Source of the DNA: a bacterium
GTDB taxonomy: Bacteria; Pseudomonadota; Alphaproteobacteria; Micavibrionales; UBA2020
Length of the DNA stretch: 64,000 nt
Assembly: GCA_029945425.1 (NCBI GenBank)
Contig: JAQSDV010000002.1
Coordinates: 625,860-689,859 of the forward strand
Direction of reading: 5' to 3'
The notes below the pieces were generated by a model. It searched no databases. It worked only from the letters and a program-made list of their open reading frames with translations, and was not told where the DNA came from. Shown here piece by piece: positions 35,787-44,252 of the stretch; the stretch's first letter is position 1, and each line of letters starts with the position of its first letter. The translations under genes were made by a program, and so were the position numbers.

Positions 35787-36065
35787 TTACTTGTTAACAG
35801 CTTCTTTCAGCTCTTTACCGGGCGTGAATTTCACGCGGTTCGAAGCTTCGATCTTGATGTTTTCGCCGGTGCGGGGGTTGCGGCCGGTGGTTGCTTCACG
35901 GCGGGCGACCTTGAAGGTGCCAAAGCCGGCAAAGCGGGCTTCGCCGCCTTTTTGCAGCTCGGTCTCGATGCCGTCAAAAGCGAGATCAATGATCTCGGTG
36001 ATGAGCGACTTGGACAGGTCGGATTTTTGCTGTGCGATGAAATCGACGAGTTCGTTCTTGTTCAC
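35787..36065 (-). CDS. hup: HU-family DNA-binding protein
   Basis: HU is a small histone-like protein that bends and compacts DNA. I chose the GTG at 36065 (VNKNELVDFIAQQ), with AGAGGT at the proper distance upstream, giving 92 residues. It has the helix pair, the beta-arm signature GFGTFKVARREATTGRNPRTG with the DNA-inserting RNP motif, and a C-terminal helix. It lies downstream of lon on the same strand, the usual alphaproteobacterial order lon-hup. Confidence 0.95.
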   Translation of the reverse strand: MNKNELVDFIAQQKSDLSKSLITEIIDLAFDGIETELQKGGEARFAGFGTFKVARREATTGRNPRTGENIKIEASNRVKFTPGKELKEAVNK

Positions 36066-36202
36066 GGTGATACCTCTTTGCAAGTTTAAACCGGATGGCG
36101 CCTGTTTAAGAAACAGACCCCATCATGGACGAAGCGGCTACCCCTTATTAGATGCAGCCGCTCCGTTTGATATGTGCAGTTTGCTAGGATTCAAGCCAGA
36201 TT

Positions 36203-38602
36203 TCAATGGTGGATCAGGTCTTTTTCCTTGCCGTCACCGGTCCTTGTCGTAACGCTGGGCTTGTCCTCCACAGGTTCCGGCATGGACACGAGGGCATGCG
36301 ACAGCACCTCGGTGATTGCCGTCACAGGAACGATCTCAAGCCCTTTCTTAACATTGTCCGGTATCTCCGCCAAATCCTTGACGTTTTCCTTCGGAATCAG
36401 GACCTTGGTGATGCCACCGCGGAGTGCTGCGAGCAGCTTTTCCTTGAGGCCGCCAATCGGCATAACCTGACCCACGAGGTCTACCTCGCCCGTCATTGCG
36501 ACGTTCTTGCGAACCGCAATACCGGTCAGGCAGGACACGATGGAAGTTACCATAGCGATACCGGCAGACGGGCCGTCCTTGGGCGTAGCGCCTTCCGGAA
36601 CGTGAACGTGGACGCCCAGCGATTCGAGCACTTCGGCCCTGATGCCGAGCGACGCAGCGCGGGATTTGACGAGCATCTCGGCGACCTGGATCGACTCCTT
36701 CATCACCTCGCCCAGCTTGCCGGTCATGCTGACCTTGCCTTTGCCGTTCGGGAAAGTGACGGATTCAATCGACAGCAACTCGCCGCCGACTTCGGTCCAG
36801 GCAAGGCCTGTCACGCAGCCGATACGGTCGTTCTCGTCGGCCATGCCATAGCGGTAGCGCGGCACGCCGGCGTATTTTTCAAGGTTTTTCGGCGTGACGT
36901 TGATCTCCGTCTTCTTGCCCATCATGATTTCCTTGATGGCCTTGCGGGCAAGGTTCGACAGTTCACGCTCGAGGTTACGGACGCCGGCTTCACGCGTGTA
37001 AAGGCGGATCAGCTGGCGCATCGCGGGATCGGTGATGCTGAATTCGTTTTTCTTCAGCCCGTTCGCCTCTTTCTGTTTTTCCAGCAGGTGGCGTTTCGCG
37101 ATTTCGACCTTTTCCTCTTCGGTGTAGCCGGAGACGCGGATGATCTCCATACGGTCGAGTAGCGGACGCGGCAGGTCCAGCGTGTTGGCCGTGCAGATGA
37201 ACATCACGTCGGAAAGGTCGTAATCGATCTCCATGTAATGGTCGTTGAACGTGCTGTTCTGCGCGGGGTCAAGCACCTCCAGCAGTGCCGCCGCGGGATC
37301 GCCGCGCCAGTCATGTGCCAGCTTGTCGATCTCGTCCAGCAGGAAAAGAGGGTTCGACGATTTCGCTTTTTTCATGCCCTGAATGATGCGACCGGGCATG
37401 GAGCCGATGTAGGTGCGGCGGTGACCACGGATTTCCGATTCATCACGCACGCCGCCCAGCGACATACGGACGAAGTTACGGTTGGTCGCCTGCGCGATCG
37501 ATTTACCGAGCGATGTTTTACCGACACCGGGCGGGCCGACGAGGCAAAGGATCGGGCCCTTGACCTTGTTCGCGCGGTGCTGCACGGCCAAGTATTCGAG
37601 GATGCGTTCTTTGACTTTATCGAGACCGTAATGGTCTTTATCAAGCACGGATTCAGCGAATTTCAGGTCTTTCAGAACTTTGGTGCGCTTGTTCCACGGA
37701 ATATTCAGCATCCAGTCGAGGTAGTTGCGCACGACCGTCGCTTCGGCGGACATCGGGCTCATCTGGCGGAGCTTTTTCAGCTCGGCATTGGCCTTGGTCT
37801 TCGCCTCTTTCGTCATGCGGGCTTTTTTGATTTTCTCTTCCAGTTCGGTCAGCTCGTCGACGCCGTCTTCGCCTTCGTTGAGCTCTTTCTGGATCGCCTT
37901 CATTTGTTCGTTGAGGTAATACTCGCGCTGCGTTTTTTCCATCTGGCGCTTCACGCGGCCACGGATACGCTTTTCAACTTCAAGAACGGAAATCTCGCCT
38001 TCCATGAAGGAGAAAATTTGCTCGAGACGCTCGGCGACGCCGGTCAGCTCCAGCAGTTTCTGGCGGTCGGAAATTTTCAGCGACAGATGCGATGCGACAG
38101 TGTCCGCAAGCTTGTTTGCGTTGTCGATCTGGCCGATGGAGGTGATGATCTCCGGCGGGATTTTCTTGTTGAGCTTCACATACTGGTCGAACTGCGATAC
38201 GCAGGCGCGCATCAGCCCGTCAATCGCTTCGCCGGTGACGGCGCGCTCTTCGATGATTTCGGCATAGGCCTCGAAATATTCGGGCTTGTCGGTGTAGTTC
38301 AGGATTTTCGCGCGCTTGGTGCCTTCGACCAGCACCTTCACGGTGCCATCGGGCAGTTTCAGCAGCTGCAGCACGGTGCCGAGCGTGCCAATAGAATAAA
38401 GGTCGCCAGCGCCGGGATCGTCCTGCTGCGCGGATTTCTGGGTCACAAGCAGAACCTGCTTGTTATCGGCCATGGCGCTTTCGAGCGCTTTCACGGATTT
38501 TTCACGGCCCACGAACAGGGGCACGATCATATGGGGGAATACGACGATATCGCGGAGGGGGAGGACGGGATGTTTAGGGCCGGTGCCTGTGGGATCTTGC
38601 AT
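36203..38602 (-). CDS. lon: ATP-dependent protease La (Lon)
   Basis: Lon degrades damaged and regulatory proteins in the cytoplasm. The 799-residue protein has the N-terminal substrate domain (LPLRDIVVFPHMIVPLFVGR), a coiled-coil linker, the AAA+ domain with GPPGVGKT, FLLDEIDK (Walker B) and a sensor/Arg finger, and the protease domain with the catalytic Ser679 in DGPSAG and the Lys in GGLKEKLLAA. Ser679 is the same number as in E. coli Lon. Length is standard. A dyad and possible heat-shock promoter are seen upstream. Confidence 0.98.
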   Translation of the reverse strand: MQDPTGTGPKHPVLPLRDIVVFPHMIVPLFVGREKSVKALESAMADNKQVLLVTQKSAQQDDPGAGDLYSIGTLGTVLQLLKLPDGTVKVLVEGTKRAKILNYTDKPEYFEAYAEIIEERAVTGEAIDGLMRACVSQFDQYVKLNKKIPPEIITSIGQIDNANKLADTVASHLSLKISDRQKLLELTGVAERLEQIFSFMEGEISVLEVEKRIRGRVKRQMEKTQREYYLNEQMKAIQKELNEGEDGVDELTELEEKIKKARMTKEAKTKANAELKKLRQMSPMSAEATVVRNYLDWMLNIPWNKRTKVLKDLKFAESVLDKDHYGLDKVKERILEYLAVQHRANKVKGPILCLVGPPGVGKTSLGKSIAQATNRNFVRMSLGGVRDESEIRGHRRTYIGSMPGRIIQGMKKAKSSNPLFLLDEIDKLAHDWRGDPAAALLEVLDPAQNSTFNDHYMEIDYDLSDVMFICTANTLDLPRPLLDRMEIIRVSGYTEEEKVEIAKRHLLEKQKEANGLKKNEFSITDPAMRQLIRLYTREAGVRNLERELSNLARKAIKEIMMGKKTEINVTPKNLEKYAGVPRYRYGMADENDRIGCVTGLAWTEVGGELLSIESVTFPNGKGKVSMTGKLGEVMKESIQVAEMLVKSRAASLGIRAEVLESLGVHVHVPEGATPKDGPSAGIAMVTSIVSCLTGIAVRKNVAMTGEVDLVGQVMPIGGLKEKLLAALRGGITKVLIPKENVKDLAEIPDNVKKGLEIVPVTAITEVLSHALVSMPEPVEDKPSVTTRTGDGKEKDLIHH

Positions 38603-38727
38603 TTTTTTTCCTTCTTTTACACTCTCTTACCGGATTATGCCCATTAAAGGTTTATTTTTGGCAAAATTCGGTCGATTTCTGGCGTTTTAGGGCGGTTTTT
38701 TCGCCTGTTAGTGCCTCATAACAGGTG

Positions 38728-38778
38728 AAATAGATGGTTGTTAACTTTTGACAAGCTGCAACAGGCTTGTGACAAAAG
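38728..38778 (-). promoter_or_regulatory. Possible lon promoter with dyad
   Basis: On the minus strand CTTG (38755-38752) is followed after 18 nt by CTATTT (38733-38728), loosely like the heat-shock sigma-32 element of alphaproteobacteria, about 125 bp before the lon ATG. It overlaps an imperfect dyad: CTTTTGACAAGC (38745-38756) against GCTTGTGACAAAAG (38765-38778), which match with a 2-nt bulge. Assignment is tentative. Confidence 0.3.
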
Positions 38779-38820
38779 AAAATTTCCGATTGGGTAAACG
38801 TATTGAAACTTCCAGCCTCC

Positions 38821-38838
38821 GAAATCTTACGAGATTTC
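38821..38838 (-). other. Small hairpin after exported-protein gene
   Basis: GAAATCT/AGATTTC with loop TACG is a perfect 7-bp stem 8 bp after the stop of the exported-protein gene. It has a stable tetraloop-like centre but no T-run, so it may be a weak terminator or a protective 3' hairpin. Confidence 0.4.
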
Positions 38839-38846
38839 AGCAAAGC

Positions 38847-39503
38847 TTACTTGGCGGGGGTACCTAAAGTTCCATTTTGAAGGCTTTTGGAGGCCTTTTC
38901 ATGGGCAATTTCGAGGGTTTTTTGCACTTCGGGGCAGTTTGTATCGTTATAACCGCCTGCTTTGCCCGTCTGGGTGACCATTTGCTCGGCTGCGGCCTTC
39001 TGAACGGCCTGGATATAGCTGTAATGGCTGTCCATAAGCACGTGATCTAGGTAAGTAACCTTGCGTGCGTCCGTGCGGTGCTTCTTCCACATTACTTCCT
39101 GCTCATCGGATTTCAGCTTCTGGAAGGCCTTGAAAGACTCCACAAACGATGCGTTTTCGCCGCCGGTGAATTTATGCGTATTGAGACAGAACATCACTTT
39201 GCCGCCGAGATCATAGATATCGATGATCGGGCGCATGCTCTCGAAGAACTGCTTGTCGAGCGTCTCTTGTTCGGTCTTTTGAACGGCCGTTAGTTTTTGG
39301 AAGGAATCCACATATGCATCTTCGCCCTGCAGCGTCTTTTCATCGACCTCGATCCGCATCGGCGCGGCGTTCGGGGCATTGGCTTGTGCCTGCGCGGACG
39401 GTGCGGGTGCGGGGGCTGCCCCCTGCTCCGCCCCGGCTTGCGCAAATACGGGCGTCGTGGCCGAGATCAGAAACGCAGCTGCGAGGACAAGGCGGAAAGA
39501 CAT
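38847..39503 (-). CDS. Exported protein of unknown function
   Basis: This encodes a 218-residue protein. I chose the ATG at 39503 (MSFRLVLAAAFLISATTPVFA), which gives a clear signal peptide cleaved after AQA-type sequence at about residue 22. The mature protein has an Ala/Pro/Gln linker (~23-50) and a helical domain with two cysteines (about residues 105 and 190; CLNTHKF and NCPEV) that may form a disulfide. It lies between lon and clpP on the same strand, where clpX is usual in alphaproteobacteria. I do not recognise a family. Confidence 0.75.
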   Translation of the reverse strand: MSFRLVLAAAFLISATTPVFAQAGAEQGAAPAPAPSAQAQANAPNAAPMRIEVDEKTLQGEDAYVDSFQKLTAVQKTEQETLDKQFFESMRPIIDIYDLGGKVMFCLNTHKFTGGENASFVESFKAFQKLKSDEQEVMWKKHRTDARKVTYLDHVLMDSHYSYIQAVQKAAAEQMVTQTGKAGGYNDTNCPEVQKTLEIAHEKASKSLQNGTLGTPAK

Positions 39504-39523
39504 GAATGGTAAACTCCGGTTTG

Positions 39524-39558
39524 GAAAATAAAAGGGGGCGCCCATGCAAGGCGCCCCC
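39524..39558 (-). terminator. Rho-independent terminator of clpP
   Basis: Stem GGGGGCGCC (39534-39542) / GGCGCCCCC (39550-39558) with loop CATGCAA is followed on the minus strand by TTTTATTTTCC. It lies 46 bp after the clpP stop codon. It would separate clpP from the exported-protein gene. Confidence 0.88.
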
Positions 39559-39603
39559 GAATATGTCGTAGCGAGGCCCGTCGGTTAAAGCGGGCCGTAT
39601 ATA

Positions 39604-40239
39604 TTAAGCGACTTTTTTCTCGTCGGTGGTGAAGGGCTGCTTTTCGACGATATGGTCGATCAGGCCGAAAGCCTTCGCTTCTTCGGGCGACATGAAACGG
39701 TCGCGCTCCAGCGCTTCCTCGATCTGGTTGAGCTTCTTGCCGGTGTGCTTCACGTAGATTTCGTTGAGGCGTTTGCGCAGGCTCAGGATCTCTTTCGCAT
39801 GGATCTCGATATCCGTCGCCTGACCCTGTGCGCCGCCGGAGGGCTGGTGCACCATGATGCGTGCGTTGGGCAGCGAGTAACGCTTGCCTGCAGCGCCCGC
39901 TGCGAGCAGCAGCGAGCCCATGGAGCAAGCCTGCCCCATGCAAACGGTTGCGACTTGCGGCTTGATGTACTGCATCGTGTCGTACATCGCGAGGCCGGAG
40001 GTAACGATACCGCCCGGCGAGTTAACGTAGAGGAAGATGTCTTTCTTCGGGTTCTCGGACTCAAGGAACAGCAACTGTGCGCAGATCAGGCTGGACACAT
40101 AGTCGTTGACCGGACCGGACAGGAAAATGATGCGCTCTTTCAGCAAGCGCGAATAGATGTCGTAAGAACGTTCGCCGCGCGCGGTCTGTTCGATGACCAT
40201 CGGCACCAGCGTGTTCATTTGTTCAGGAATATAAGACAT
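39604..40239 (-). CDS. clpP: ATP-dependent Clp protease proteolytic subunit ClpP
   Basis: ClpP forms the tetradecameric serine-protease chamber used with ClpX and ClpA. The 211-residue protein has the catalytic triad Ser106 ([12 protein letters not shown]), His131 (IMVHQPSGG) and Asp180 ([11 protein letters not shown]), and the Gly-rich NSPGG strand. The N-terminal IPEQ-type pore-loop sequence is normal. It is flanked by terminators on both sides, so it is a single-gene unit within the tig/clpP/lon block. No clpX is encoded in the window. Confidence 0.97.
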   Translation of the reverse strand: MSYIPEQMNTLVPMVIEQTARGERSYDIYSRLLKERIIFLSGPVNDYVSSLICAQLLFLESENPKKDIFLYVNSPGGIVTSGLAMYDTMQYIKPQVATVCMGQACSMGSLLLAAGAAGKRYSLPNARIMVHQPSGGAQGQATDIEIHAKEILSLRKRLNEIYVKHTGKKLNQIEEALERDRFMSPEEAKAFGLIDHIVEKQPFTTDEKKVA

Positions 40240-40289
40240 TCGTGTAGCCCCCTTGCTTTCGTTTTTTTTATATATAGCCCGCCTGGGGC

Positions 40290-40328
40290 AAATAAAAAGA
40301 GACGACCGGCGGTGAAACCGGTCGTCTC
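40290..40328 (-). terminator. Rho-independent terminator of ClpP paralog gene
   Basis: Perfect 11-bp stem GAGACGACCGG (40299-40309) / CCGGTCGTCTC (40318-40328), 8-nt loop, followed on the minus strand by TTTTTATTTG. It lies 53 bp after the paralog stop codon. Confidence 0.93.
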
Positions 40329-40381
40329 AATCATAGCAAGGATATTAGCTCAACTCAAACGCCCTTTTGGGGCATTTCCGA

Positions 40382-41680
40382 TTACAGGGTCGGCGTAGCC
40401 TTGGTCTTGGCAGGCTTCGCTTTCTGGTCATCGTTGGAAGCCGGCTTGGCCGTTTTCGCCTGTTTGGCGTCGTATTCGGCTTTGCGCGAGGGCGTCCAGT
40501 ATTCTTCGAACTGCGACAGAGCAACGACCAGCTCGGGGCGGATAGCTGCGCCGTCTGCGGTGTTGATCAGGGCGCGGATTTCCTGTGCCGTCTTGGGCAC
40601 TTGAGCTTCGCGTTTGTCGTCTTTTTCAGAACGGTGCGAGAATTCCTCGTGGATGGTCTTCTTGGCAGTACCCACGATGATTTCCTGAATCACGCCCATA
40701 TCGAGTGCGTTCTGTGCGGTCAGCCAAGTGTCGCGCTCCAGGACGATGTCCCAGAATGCGTGCTTGAGGCCGGTGTGACGAACGTAGATGTCCGTCAGCT
40801 GTTCGCGCAGGCGGCTGGTGAAGTCCGTACCGATCACGAGATCCGTCTGCTGGGTCGAACGCTCGTTGCCCGACAGCGGCTGGTGGATCATGTAGTACGA
40901 GTTGCGGGTCATCATGCGCTCGTCGCCTGCAACCAGCAGGATGGAGCCCATGGATGCCTGCATGCCCATGCCGATCGTGCGGATGGGAGCGGGAATGGAA
41001 CGCATGGTGTCATAGATCGACAGACCAGCCAGGACCGAACCGCCCGGCGAGTTCACGTAGACTTTGATCGGCTTTTTCTTGCCGTCTTCGCCAGCGTGGT
41101 CTTCCGGGTTTTCGCCAACGCCGGATGCGAGGTACAGGAGCGATGCGTTGGCGATAGATGCCATCGTGTCGTCAACCTGGCCTTCCAGCAGGACGATGCG
41201 TTTCTTCATGAGCAGGGAGTAAAGGTCGTAACCGCGCTCGCGGCCGTTTTCCAGTTCGGTAACGGTCGGGACCATGCGGCCAACGGGGCCTTCAGCCGAC
41301 GCCACGAACTTGTTCAGGGCTGCGAGGCCCGGAGCGTCCATGATGTCTTCGAGTTTCTGGCCGGTTTTGCCAGCGGTTTCCAGCAGGCCCAGATAGCGCT
41401 GGGTTTCAGCCTGGATGTTTTTCATGCTCGCCTGGCCTTCGGAAGATTCGAAGGTTTTGATCGCGGTGCGTGCATCGACGGCGTCCATGCCGGTCGATTG
41501 CATGAGGGCGAAATAACGCGCGGCATCTGCGCTCATGTATTGCAGGTCGCCGGCGGTGGATTTCAGCTCGGGTGCTTTCACCGAGTCATTCAGCGAAACT
41601 TCCGCGCCCTTGCCAAGCGTGTTGGCAGTGGTTTCGTAGGAAGGAGATTTTGCGGTGTCGTTAAAATCGTAAGAAGCCAT
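40382..41680 (-). CDS. Extended ClpP-family protease paralog
   Basis: This encodes a 432-residue protein with a ClpP core at about residues 135-345. The triad is complete: Ser243 (MQASMGSILLVAG), His266 (YYMIHQPLSG) and Asp317 (LERDTWLTA), along with the NSPGGSV strand and the YDLYSLLMKKRIVLL start of the fold. It has a ~130-residue N-terminal helical extension, a 12-residue charged insertion (DHAGEDGKKK) after the second helix, and an ~85-residue C-terminal Lys/Ala-rich tail. Core spacing resembles ClpP more than SppA or ClpP-like prophage proteases. I chose the ATG at 41680 (MASYDFND), preceded by AAGGAAAGG. Function unknown. Confidence 0.88.
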   Translation of the reverse strand: MASYDFNDTAKSPSYETTANTLGKGAEVSLNDSVKAPELKSTAGDLQYMSADAARYFALMQSTGMDAVDARTAIKTFESSEGQASMKNIQAETQRYLGLLETAGKTGQKLEDIMDAPGLAALNKFVASAEGPVGRMVPTVTELENGRERGYDLYSLLMKKRIVLLEGQVDDTMASIANASLLYLASGVGENPEDHAGEDGKKKPIKVYVNSPGGSVLAGLSIYDTMRSIPAPIRTIGMGMQASMGSILLVAGDERMMTRNSYYMIHQPLSGNERSTQQTDLVIGTDFTSRLREQLTDIYVRHTGLKHAFWDIVLERDTWLTAQNALDMGVIQEIIVGTAKKTIHEEFSHRSEKDDKREAQVPKTAQEIRALINTADGAAIRPELVVALSQFEEYWTPSRKAEYDAKQAKTAKPASNDDQKAKPAKTKATPTL

Positions 41681-41835
41681 TTTGGAGTGCCTTTCCTTGC
41701 TATGCGTAAATCGTTTTTTATATTTCGTTGTTTTCACCGTCCGGGTCGATTCTTATTTTTTCCCGGTTTCTTTTGTAGCTTTCTTATCGTTTTATCCCCT
41801 CGCAGAGTTACTTTATTCCGCGAGAAAACTGAGTT

Positions 41836-43221
41836 TTACTTGGCTTTGGAAGCGGGTTTTGCCTTCTTGGGCGGTTCCGATTCCGATGCCTTGGTCAGTT
41901 CTTCAATGTCTACTTGACGTGAGGATATATTAGACCTTTCCAGAATAAAGTCAACCACTTTGTCTTCGTAAATCGGCGCTTTTACAGCATCCAGCGCTTG
42001 CGGGTTTTGCTGATAGTATTCAAAGACTTGACGTTCTTTACCCGGATATTTGCGCGCTTCGTTGATAACCGCTTGCTGCAATTCCTGGTTCGTCACTTCC
42101 ACCTTGTTGATTCTGCCGATTTCGGCGAGCACCAGACCGAGCTTTACGCGACGTTGCGCGATGCCCTGATACTCTTCGCGTTCTTCGGGCGTGCCTTCTT
42201 CGCCGTGGTTGCAGTCGGGACCGTGCACGTGGCCTTCTTCTGCATGGTCATGGCCGCCCTTCAGCTGCTGCCAGATGCCCTGGAATTCCGCATCCACCAT
42301 GCCCTGCGGCACGTTGAAGGTGTGATCTGCATCGAGCTGGTCGAGCAGCGCGCGCTTGATGTTCATGCGTGCCAGCTGGTCGTAATCGCCCTGGATCTGC
42401 TGTTCGATCACTTCTTCGACTTTCGCGAGGTTTTCGAAACCGAGCTTGGTTGCGAATTCGTCGTCGATCTTCGGCGTCGTGGACGTGCGGAGTTCTTTCA
42501 CGTCGACTTTGAATTCAGCCTTCACGCCTTGCAGTTTGTCATGCGCGTAGTCTTTCGGGAACGTTACCTTCACGACTTTGTGGTCGCCGACTTTTGCGCC
42601 GACGAGCTGGTCTTCGAAACCTTCGATAAAGCTCTTGGAGCCGAGTTCGAGGGGGAAATCGTCGCCCTTCATGCCGGGGAACGGTTTGCCGTCCACGGTG
42701 CCGTCAAAGTTGATGACGAGGGTGTCGCCAACTTTCGAGGCGCGGTTTTCTTCAACCTTCTCGCTCGTCTTGTTTGCTTTCGCGATGCGATCCAGCGCTT
42801 CGGTGATTTCTTTTTTCGCGGGCTTCGCGGTCAGCTTTTCCAGTTTGATCTTGGTGAAGTCGGCCAGCTTGATTTCCGGCAGCACTTCGATCGCCATCGT
42901 GTATTCGAGGCCTTTTGCTTCGTCGAAGGTTTTCACTTCGATCTTCGGGCGCATCGCGGGGCGCAGGTTGTTTTCGTTGATCGCCTTCATGGTCGAGTCA
43001 TTGACGGCGGTTTCCAGCACTTCGCCCATCACGGACTTGCCGTATTTGGACTTCAGCAGGTTCATGGGAATTTTGCCCGGACGGAAACCCGGCATCTTCA
43101 CCGTCTTGCCCAGTTCGGTCAGGCGTTCGTTGACGCGCTGGTCGATTTCTTCGGCCGACATCGTGACGGTGAATTCGCGTGTGAGGTCTTCGTTCTTGGT
43201 CTGTGTGATCTGCATGGTCAT
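41836..43221 (-). CDS. tig: Trigger factor chaperone with His-rich insertion
   Basis: Trigger factor is the ribosome-bound chaperone and peptidyl-prolyl isomerase. The 461-residue protein has the ribosome-binding signature in GFRPGKIPMNLLKSKYG (the FRxGxxP motif), the FKBP-type PPIase domain (about 155-245; VGDTLVINFDGTVDGKPF) and the helical C-terminal domain. Unusual is a His/Glu/Asp-rich insertion (HDHAEEGHVHGPDCNHGEE) near residue 325, with six His, one Cys and many acids, which could bind metal. Either ATG at 43221 or 43215 may be used. It starts the tig-clpP-lon block. Confidence 0.95.
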   Translation of the reverse strand: MTMQITQTKNEDLTREFTVTMSAEEIDQRVNERLTELGKTVKMPGFRPGKIPMNLLKSKYGKSVMGEVLETAVNDSTMKAINENNLRPAMRPKIEVKTFDEAKGLEYTMAIEVLPEIKLADFTKIKLEKLTAKPAKKEITEALDRIAKANKTSEKVEENRASKVGDTLVINFDGTVDGKPFPGMKGDDFPLELGSKSFIEGFEDQLVGAKVGDHKVVKVTFPKDYAHDKLQGVKAEFKVDVKELRTSTTPKIDDEFATKLGFENLAKVEEVIEQQIQGDYDQLARMNIKRALLDQLDADHTFNVPQGMVDAEFQGIWQQLKGGHDHAEEGHVHGPDCNHGEEGTPEEREEYQGIAQRRVKLGLVLAEIGRINKVEVTNQELQQAVINEARKYPGKERQVFEYYQQNPQALDAVKAPIYEDKVVDFILERSNISSRQVDIEELTKASESEPPKKAKPASKAK

Positions 43222-43299
43222 GAACTTTCTGCTTCTGCTTTCTTTAAGTTTGGTCTCTAAATCTTGTTTTACGCCAGCCGCCTTCGCGGGTTAAAAGTA

Positions 43300-43384
<85 letters not shown>

Positions 43385-43487
43385 ATTCTGGCCGTTAAGT
43401 CTTACATAAATAGGAAAAATGGCGGAGTGGCGCAAGCACTATAAAGCCGCAAAAGACCCCTACCCCAAAAAAACCCGCCAAAAAAAC

Positions 43488-43513
43488 AAAAACCCCCGTT
43501 TTCGGGGGTTTTT
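43488..43513 (-). terminator. Rho-independent terminator of msrA
   Basis: Symmetric hairpin AAAAACCCCCG / CGGGGGTTTTT with loop TTTT, with A- and T-runs on both sides. It lies 26 bp after the msrA stop and ends its minus-strand transcript with U5. An A/C-rich stretch (43445-43490) precedes it. Confidence 0.92.
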
Positions 43514-43539
43514 GCCGTGTAAATCACAGATTAGGGAAA

Positions 43540-44151
43540 CTATTGCGCGGCCGGTTTCTCTACCCACAATTCGTCCAGACGGTCGTCCCTGCCGCAACCT
43601 GTACGGTAGAATTTATAGCCCGTCGGGTTGTTCTTTTTGTAGTCCTGATGGTGTTCTTCCGCCGGCCAGAAATGGCTGGCGGGTTTCAGGGCCGTGGCGA
43701 CCGGCTTGCCGAATTTCGTTTCGACCGCTTTCACCGAAGACTGTGCCAGCGCTTCTTCCTTTTCATCGCCGTAGAAAATCGCGGCGTGGTACTGGCTGCC
43801 TTTGTCGCAGAACTGGCCTTGCGCATCGAACGGATCGACGTTCTGCCAGAAAATCTGCAGCAGCTCCTTGTAGGAAACCATGTTCGGATCGTAGGTCACC
43901 TGTATAGTTTCAAGATGACCGGTGGAGCCGCCCGAGACGCGCTCGTAAGTGGGATTTTCGCCTGCGCCGCCAGCATAGCCGGACACGACGCCGATGATGC
44001 CGGCCTTGTCTTCAAAATCGCTTTCCATGCACCAGAAGCAGCCGCCCGCAAACATAGCGGTTTTATAGGCGGCGGGTTTCGCGGCTTCTTCCGCGCGTGC
44101 GGGCGATGCCAGCAGGCAGAGCGCGATCATCAGGGCGTAAAGTGGTTTCAT
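43540..44151 (-). CDS. msrA: Exported peptide-methionine (S)-S-oxide reductase MsrA
   Basis: MsrA repairs the S form of oxidised methionine in proteins. The first 20 residues are a signal peptide (MKPLYALMIALCLLASPARA), so this copy works in the periplasm. The active site GCFWC is at residues 37-41 (catalytic Cys38), followed by the conserved SGYAGG and HLETIQVTYDP. A C-terminal Cys (TGCGRDD) can act as resolving cysteine. The ATG at 44151 is the only good start. An exported MsrB is encoded less than 1 kb away. Confidence 0.95.
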   Translation of the reverse strand: MKPLYALMIALCLLASPARAEEAAKPAAYKTAMFAGGCFWCMESDFEDKAGIIGVVSGYAGGAGENPTYERVSGGSTGHLETIQVTYDPNMVSYKELLQIFWQNVDPFDAQGQFCDKGSQYHAAIFYGDEKEEALAQSSVKAVETKFGKPVATALKPASHFWPAEEHHQDYKKNNPTGYKFYRTGCGRDDRLDELWVEKPAAQ

Positions 44152-44252
44152 GTTGGTTTCCTTTTCATCAGTGAAGCGTAATCACTCCGCAACCTTGCGG
44201 CAATATCCTTGTTTGAATATACTTTCGGGAACTGACCGGAGAATTTAACGCC

